64,000 nt of DNA from assembly GCF_964204865.1 (NCBI RefSeq), contig NC_135263.1:14615426-14679425 (forward strand). The letters run 5' to 3'. Below are positions 57,930 to 64,000 of this stretch, in pieces. The notes under the pieces were generated by a model. It did not search any database. It was not told the DNA's origin and saw only the letters and a list, made by a program, of their open reading frames with translations. Source of the stretch: Styela clava. Its lineage: Eukaryota > Chordata > Ascidiacea > Stolidobranchia > Styelidae. The number at the start of each line of letters is the position of its first letter. The stretch's first letter is position 1. Position numbers and translations under genes: made by a program.

Positions 57930-58760
57930 CAGTGGTTCTCCACCTTTTTTAATTTGCGGGGCGGTAAAATGTCAAAATTAATTTTGCATACCGGTGAACT
58001 TTCAAAATCAACCCAAAATGTCAAAAAACACAAAACATAATTATCCGTGATTACAACAAAAGTCGTAATTCAAAAGCTCACCATTCAATTCAATAAGAAC
58101 TTGGCTGATGTCTTTTTGATATCATATATGTGTTAATGGTTTTGTAAGGCGAGTGCTCTGTTTGGTTTAAATGAGAGATAACGATGAAAAGTTTTTTTCG
58201 GTGACCGTACATTTGAACCCATGTGTATATCCGCGGGTTCAATCTATATGCAGGTGCTAAAATCCATGGGTAGGGTTGGTATGGGTTCAAATATCCGTGA
58301 AACAAAAAAAATTTCCATAGGTGCAATAGTATGCAGGTGCAATTGTCATGGGTTTAAATGTGCGTGGGTTCAAATGTAATGGAACCGCTTTTCTCATATA
58401 AGTAAGTTGTACGTGAAAATCAGAAGTGATTCGATGGCTTTGTCACTGAGCTCAGGATATTCTTTTTCAATCGATATTCAAAACTGTGACAATGTCATCC
58501 AGCCGGCCAGGGAGTAGGCGATCCTTGCATTTTGCAATTGAGATATTGAGATAGGTCAACACTTTAGTTAACAGAATAGGCCCAGTTGTCCCCGAGTCGG
58601 ATGCATCTTCATAATTTTGCGACCACATCCAATGATGTCATACTTTTGCCTGAAATCAGCTATTGTTTACATATAAGCTATGGTAGACTGGACAAGGAAG
58701 GTTCTCGATCTGACACTACCTTCGATATTTTGAGCAAGGATGGGTCCTATGTCCGTTGTA
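57930..58760. mobile_element. hAT-like end with decayed coding fragment
   Basis: CAGTGGTTCTCCACCTTTTT at 57930 is a typical hAT end. At 58230-58380 GGGTTCAAATGTGCGTGGGT-type words repeat. On the minus strand about 58480-58650 a protein-like stretch reads NYEDASDSGTTGPILLTKVL, then KCKDRLLPGRLDDIVTVLN. The other terminus was not found, so limits are approximate and the parts may be unrelated. Confidence 0.35.
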
Positions 58761-61711
58761 TTACCTAATATTTGCTTAATTGATGTAGGAGGTTACGTCA
58801 TCGTTACTTCCCGGGGATTAAAGTTGTAAAGGGCATGTTGCGACAAGAAAAACTATGTTTATTGACATTAGTCACAATGAATCAAAATTGTGTTTCTAAA
58901 AATGATTTTAGGGATAAAATTCTGAGTCTTGTCGCCGAATGTCGCGACACTTGTCGACGAGATATAAACGTATAGTTGATAACCGCTGCCAGATTGTTAC
59001 CATTGTATCAGGCTAGTGGCGCTTTTTAATTTAAGATTCTAGAATGAAAAATAGATGAGAATAATAATAGAATATAGACTGACAGGTTCAGAACTTATTA
59101 GTTATGTCTTTAACATGTTTACAAAAAATCTCCCGATCGAATGCTGCATAATATCCTTTTCTCTATCGGTAACTGAGACGGCCTGGTAGATTGTCAGGTA
59201 TTATAAGCTCATTCACTCTGTGTGGTTTGCTTTATCAAGATATATGATACCTAATTAAAAGTTTTGTACCAAATTATCATACCTCCTGATTCGGACGTTC
59301 TTTTAGTACTACGGTACAGAAGTGAGCTAGATTCCCACGATATCATATGTATAATCAGAGTAGCTAGTCAAGAACACGCCAAGTAAAGTCAAGTTAAGTC
59401 ACAAGTGAAATGAGATGCACTTATTTTACTTTTTGCATTTTGAGGTTATAAAAACTTGAGCAGCTAAACGTATGTAAAGTAATAACAATTGTTAATTATT
59501 CACTAATCAAATGCAGGCCACACAGTTTTATTGAATATAATTTGTATATGTTCTCAATGTGATTGTCTTCTTAATTTTTGTGATTTGAATTTGGATTTCA
59601 AAATGATATTTCAGGTTTAATAAATCTCATTGACTAAGAGTCCTGCCATGTATTAACGATGGCGAGTGTACGTAGTAAAAGGAGGGGTTATACATTTCTA
59701 CACCATAGTTACCACACTATATTAAACATTCAGACGTGATATCGCATTGGTGTAGAGGGAGTCACATCATAATTGACTCGGAAATATCCTCTGTCAGGAT
59801 CTGGTACAAACAATGCTTGTTTAACGTTTATGAGCTATACGCAAAGTTCAGTCGTATTCATTTTTTTTACATTACGGAAAAACTTCTAATAACCTCCCTT
59901 CGTAGGGCACAATGTCGTATTTCCTGTTACATTGCTCAATCAGTCAATGAAAATATATCACTAATAAATTGCGCTTTACAGCTTCGGAAAATGACGTGGC
60001 CTACAACTCCCAGAGCGTTCAACCATAAATGAAGAGGTGCCCACCTTGCTCAAGTGGACGTCGTCGAGGGCGCAACGTTTGATTTAATATCTCATAATAT
60101 TTATACGTAATATTCTCAAGTTAAATGTTCGTCGGACCTTACGTTATATCGCAAGTTGTGTTGTGGTTATCGAGTGGTTTCAAAGAGTAGAGAGTGAAGT
60201 TGATTTGGGAATTTTGATGAAAGATCAGTGGACAGAAGAATTTGGCTTTTATTATCCATAAAAAAACACCTCCTAAATCGCAAATTCAGAGCATGCTGAC
60301 TCAATTCAAGATCCTAGTTTCATATTTGACTTCTGTACATAAGTAGTAGTAGCATAGGCTGAACACAAGCGAAGGTGAACAAAACAATACAATATTATTC
60401 TCAAAGCAATAACAGAAATTGAAACATTGCTTCGAAGGTGGGCGTGCGCTATACCCTATTGCCATTTTCCTCGGCGTAATCTGAGTGGGGGAAAATTGGT
60501 GGCGGGTGATACTTGACACAACTCGTCTTTTGTGTGATCCACACCACTATGTCTACGCTGAGTAAAAAGGTTTTTTACTCCAGACTACGCAATAGTATTT
60601 TCTTTAAGTCATGTTGTTTACTGCCAACAAAAACATATCCTCTGTATGTCGTTATTAAATTATGCATACATTTAAAGAAATTGAGCAAATTCGAACACTC
60701 ATTACGTTAGGGCTAAAGCTAACAAGCATCAGAGTCTCATGATAGGTATGAGGACATTACACACTGTTATATTAGTGTCGTAATAGGTGGTAGTCTCAGT
60801 TGAAACCTGTCAAGAGAAAATTGGCGGGTTTACCATTTTTGAGTTTCAAGTAACATTTCTCAAATAGTTCCGATGAATCGATACATTTTTATAATGTATC
60901 CCACCATTTATCAATATTACGACAATTTTATCGTAAATAGCGAACGAAATGATTGGTGTTATTACAAAACAAATGCCTAATTTGTTGATAGTACAAAAAA
61001 ATATGAAAAGCTATTATTTTGTCATATATTTCCTTACTTCGATAAAATCATTAAGAAAGACCTATGCTTGACCTAACAAAACCTAGCACTGTATGTTGGT
61101 ATTGTAGTGCGCTATTCACTGTTATGATCGATCATAATTTGAATCATTACCCTTATTTACGGCAGCGAATCAGAGGAGATCATGGTCTAATTTTATCTCA
61201 TTTATGTATTCTAATTATGTTGTGTGGTTAAAGTCCTATTTTATCCGCATGGGTTAGTTCGATGGCGTCATTTTCAAACATAAGCATAAACGAGGAAATT
61301 AAAAATAACTCGTAATGTAAGCAACGTAATTTTTGCTCGATCAAGTTTGATCAAACCATGACGATTGCAACATCTCAGAGCATGTTTGATTGGGTTGTGT
61401 TTTTTTAATTAATTGAACATCTGACGTCATGATTTTGCTCGGCGACTGCTGAACGCTAAATGATAAATGATGCCGCTCGGGTTGTTACTAACAACTTTCG
61501 GTATTAAAGGCAGTTTTTTAGCTATATCGTCATTACTATAATGCAAAAGGTACATTTAGGCTTACTTGCAAATAAAAATAAAATGGCTTTGTCTCGTTGA
61601 TAGTTTGAGAGAATATCCGTTCTCCATTTTGACAATTAGATCTTGATTTTTACATCGTTTCGTTTATATTCATTTAGAGGTTATATATTGTAACATAGTT
61701 CAAGTAAGTTT
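58761..61711. other. Non-coding DNA
   Basis: Open frames are short and unconvincing. The last few hundred bases are the likely promoter/5' UTR of the proline-rich exon. Confidence 0.4.
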
Positions 61712-61834
61712 ATGAGACCACAGGATGCTAGCAATGTGCTGAAACTGGACGAGGCTTCGGAGTATCCGGAAATTGTTATTGTCACAAGCATCCGTGAGAA
61801 TTTTTTGTTCAAAGTGTCTATTTTCCAATTATGA
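61712..61834 (+). CDS. Upstream open reading frame, 40 codons
   Basis: Starts MRPQDASNVLKLDEASEYPE and stops at TGA 61832-61834. The stop overlaps the ATG at 61831-61833 (ATGA), placing the next frame at -1. It could be a regulatory uORF with reinitiation, or the end of an unrecognised reading frame. Confidence 0.3.
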   Translation: MRPQDASNVLKLDEASEYPEIVIVTSIRENFLFKVSIFQL

Positions 61835-61964
61835 ACCATGACATACCGCCACCGCCACCACCCCCTCCAGCTCCTATAGCCCCACCTCCACCGCCACCGC
61901 CACCAGCCCCGGGTATAATTGGAAAATCAAAGAAAAACGACGAGTCAACGACTAAATTTAGAAG
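61831..61964 (+). CDS. Candidate first exon, proline-rich N-terminus
   Basis: MNHDIPPPPPPPPAP is followed by a second proline block, then GIIGKSKKNDESTTKFR up to a possible donor AG|GTTTGT at 61965. Poly-proline of this kind is typical of profilin-, SH3- or WW-binding segments of actin regulators (WIP, formin, Ena/VASP types). No downstream exon could be recognised in the remaining 2 kb, so the family is open. The donor is non-optimal, and the polyproline could be chance low complexity. Confidence 0.4.
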
Positions 61965-63611
61965 GTTTGTCTATTTTTTATGTTTTCGAATAGATCATTT
62001 CAGAGATATTAGTTGTTAAGTTTCATTTTTTTTTTATCAGATATTGCATTTTTGCACAAAAAATAATAATTATAGGCAGTCAACCCAATATGTCGTGAAT
62101 TACTGTGGTATGATTTTTGATAAAACCGGAATCTTTCCGATATGTCATGGAGCCTACCTAATTTATTGAATACCGGACAAAACTTTAGACATTGGGTCGT
62201 TTTTAGGATCTGAAAAATAACATTCAAAACGAACTAGTAATATATTGTTTCAATTTGATCTGATAGTATTTATTCATAGGTACAGTACATCAAATATAAT
62301 TCATGAATCCAAATACTTCGATGAAAACTACTTAAAAAAGTGACAATTCGGAAAAATATGTTCTCATTTATCTAAACCGTTCTACATTCGAATCAACAAA
62401 TTGTCAAATTTTACAGTTGGTTTTCAAAGCTTATTTTAGGGAGACGGGGAGATTTCAAGTGTACACACTCGTTCATTGTTGTGTTAATCATTAAGTAAAT
62501 CGAACTTCGTGATTAATCATCCAGAAACTCATAGAATTGCAAATATACACTTAAAGAGGAATGGGTTGTGATTGTTTATCAATCAAATGCAGAGCACTAC
62601 TTTACCTTCATTGTCGAAAATTTGAAGCAAATGATCCTGATTTGACAGTAATTTAAATAATGTCATAGATGATACAGTAAATCAACACCATCATTTACCG
62701 GGAAATGTTAGTCTATTTTCTAACAGTCAAGCTATACTATGAAAATGACTTAGATTGGTTTTTATATAATTACCAGCCAAATTTCAGCAATGGTATGCAT
62801 TGAACTTAATCAATTAATTATTAATTAATAATAAATATTCATGCATGCAATTGGTCACGGATTATGCAGTATATTCGATGTATAATTTGGTATCGGCACT
62901 CTACGTGTTACGTATGTTACAAGACATGCGAAGAACATCGATGAATTCACTACATTTATGGGAACTTATAAGGAATTTAACCTAAAACAGATTTGTAAAC
63001 AGGCAAACTGTTTTAGGCCGTAATGGGCGCCCTGTCTAAATTTTTCCATTCCTAGTCCGGAAAATGTTTTTGTTGTATCTTTGTATGCTCACGATATGGA
63101 ACTGTCAATACCTTATTAGATATAGAGGTATTTATCCTTGAAAACGAGTTTCTATACCTAATGTACCAAATGGAGACGTCATCGCTTTGAATTTAAACTT
63201 AATGTAACAACACATGCTAGTTTATAAACCTAATATTACTTGCGTCAGTGCGTGCATTCGGTACAAGACAATAGAAAATAAGTTACCATATTGTTTGCTG
63301 AAATTTTACTACATCGGGTTTGCACAGACCATCGGAATGTGGTTTACGCAAAAGCACTGTTCGGTCTTTTACGCACGCAAGTCATAAATTTCCGTAACAT
63401 TTTGCAACTTCATTGCGCTCAATAAATTACCCTTTGGTTCTAGGGATTACACCAAATAAATTAATTTATCGCTGTCCTTGAAATGATTACAGAAATCGTT
63501 GTCAATTTATGCGCAGTTAAGTATATGGATTATAAGCTAGCTTGGAAAATTTTATTTGTGACATAATATCACTAAATTATCATGTAACAACACAAAAATA
63601 AATGTTTATTT
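61965..63611. other. Putative intron / non-coding DNA
   Basis: AT-rich. No exon or element recognised. Confidence 0.4.
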
Positions 63612-63809
63612 TCAATCAATTGGATTTGATAACATATTGCCAACTTGCTGCATTAAAATAGTTTCAGCGACCAGTATGGTACCACTGCGACATTCCCGTT
63701 GGAAGTCATACGCTGTTCGTATTGAATTGTCCGAAATGTTTCTGATGTTTACATCTCCGTGTGTCCTTGTGTGATATTGAAGTTCCTTAAATTCAAAGTA
63801 GCAAGCCAT
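63612..63809 (-). CDS. Possible small CDS or terminal exon, unknown
   Basis: A 65-codon minus-strand frame from ATG 63809 to TGA 63612: MACYFEFKELQYHTRTHGDV ... ILMQQVGNMLSNPID. Composition is balanced for such AT-rich DNA, and AATAAA follows the stop within two bases, much like METTL16. A stop codon lies just upstream in frame, so it is either complete or begins at an unseen splice. No family recognised. Confidence 0.25.
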   Translation of the reverse strand: MACYFEFKELQYHTRTHGDVNIRNISDNSIRTAYDFQRECRSGTILVAETILMQQVGNMLSNPID

Positions 63810-64000
63810 TTCGTAAAATATTTATTTCTCCAGTATACGACAGCTTGGTGATGTTGTTTGTATACTACCTCCGTCATAACGATGCCATCTGTCGCCGGAA
63901 ATGTAATATAAATCAGAAATAAACTATTAATTACGGTCCTTAGATAAAAAGTTCAATCTATATGTTTGCCTTACTTGTTAGAAGGTGCTTCAAGAGATTA
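63810..64000. other. Window edge, nothing recognised
   Basis: No feature visible. Confidence 0.4.

Noticed and set aside
60301..60519. 72-residue minus-strand frame, and neighbours at 59736 and 60513
   Set aside because: No domain, unlike coding composition, no conserved context.

Overview
The window is AT-rich genomic DNA of a metazoan. It holds split and intronless genes with animal orthologues (GPN3, METTL16, an A1CF/RBM46/RBM47-type RNA-binding protein), GT-AG introns, a tRNA-derived SINE, non-LTR retrotransposon fragments and many hAT-type elements with 8-bp target duplications. The RNA-binding protein family and the repeat load suggest an invertebrate, possibly a deuterostome such as a tunicate. 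That placement is an inference; the sequence does not prove it.

Positions 1-40,200 are a repeat domain with no intact gene. About 17 kb of it is tandem repeat with a ~195/196-bp unit. Satellite A occurs as A1 (+, 1-3668), A2 (-, 6576-10640) and A3 (-, 16480-18420). Satellite B occurs as B1 (+, 20836-23962) and B2 (-, 28018-32345). A smaller satellite C forms C1 (+, 34440-35040) and C2 (-, 39425-40200). A, B and C each form a facing inverted pair around a 2.9-4.4 kb core. The A and B cores share a diverged ~500-bp module that looks like a minus-strand exon with conserved splice sites. A2, A3 and B2 are each followed by the same flank, which ends in CTTCACAGTGGT, part of a perfect palindrome in the A3 copy. 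I read this as a family of mobile elements whose arms are satellite arrays. It is the most interesting feature of the window. Scattered among the arrays are hAT-like MITEs, a decayed hAT transposase, a SINE and a LINE 3' end.

Positions 41,400-54,100 are a plus-strand gene cluster: intronless GPN3 (41649-42482), METTL16 with an uninterrupted coding exon (43300-44679), and a 12-exon gene (45161-54006) for a 646-residue protein with three RRMs and a C-terminal dsRBD-like domain. All its introns are GT-AG, phases agree across every junction, and several introns carry SINE, MITE or LINE insertions. GPN3 acts in RNA polymerase II assembly/import, METTL16 in RNA m6A methylation, and the third in mRNA binding. 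They are neighbours rather than an evident pathway.

Positions 54,100-64,000 are mostly non-coding, with decayed repeats, a candidate proline-rich first exon preceded by an overlapping uORF (61712-61964), and a possible small minus-strand terminal exon (63612-63809).
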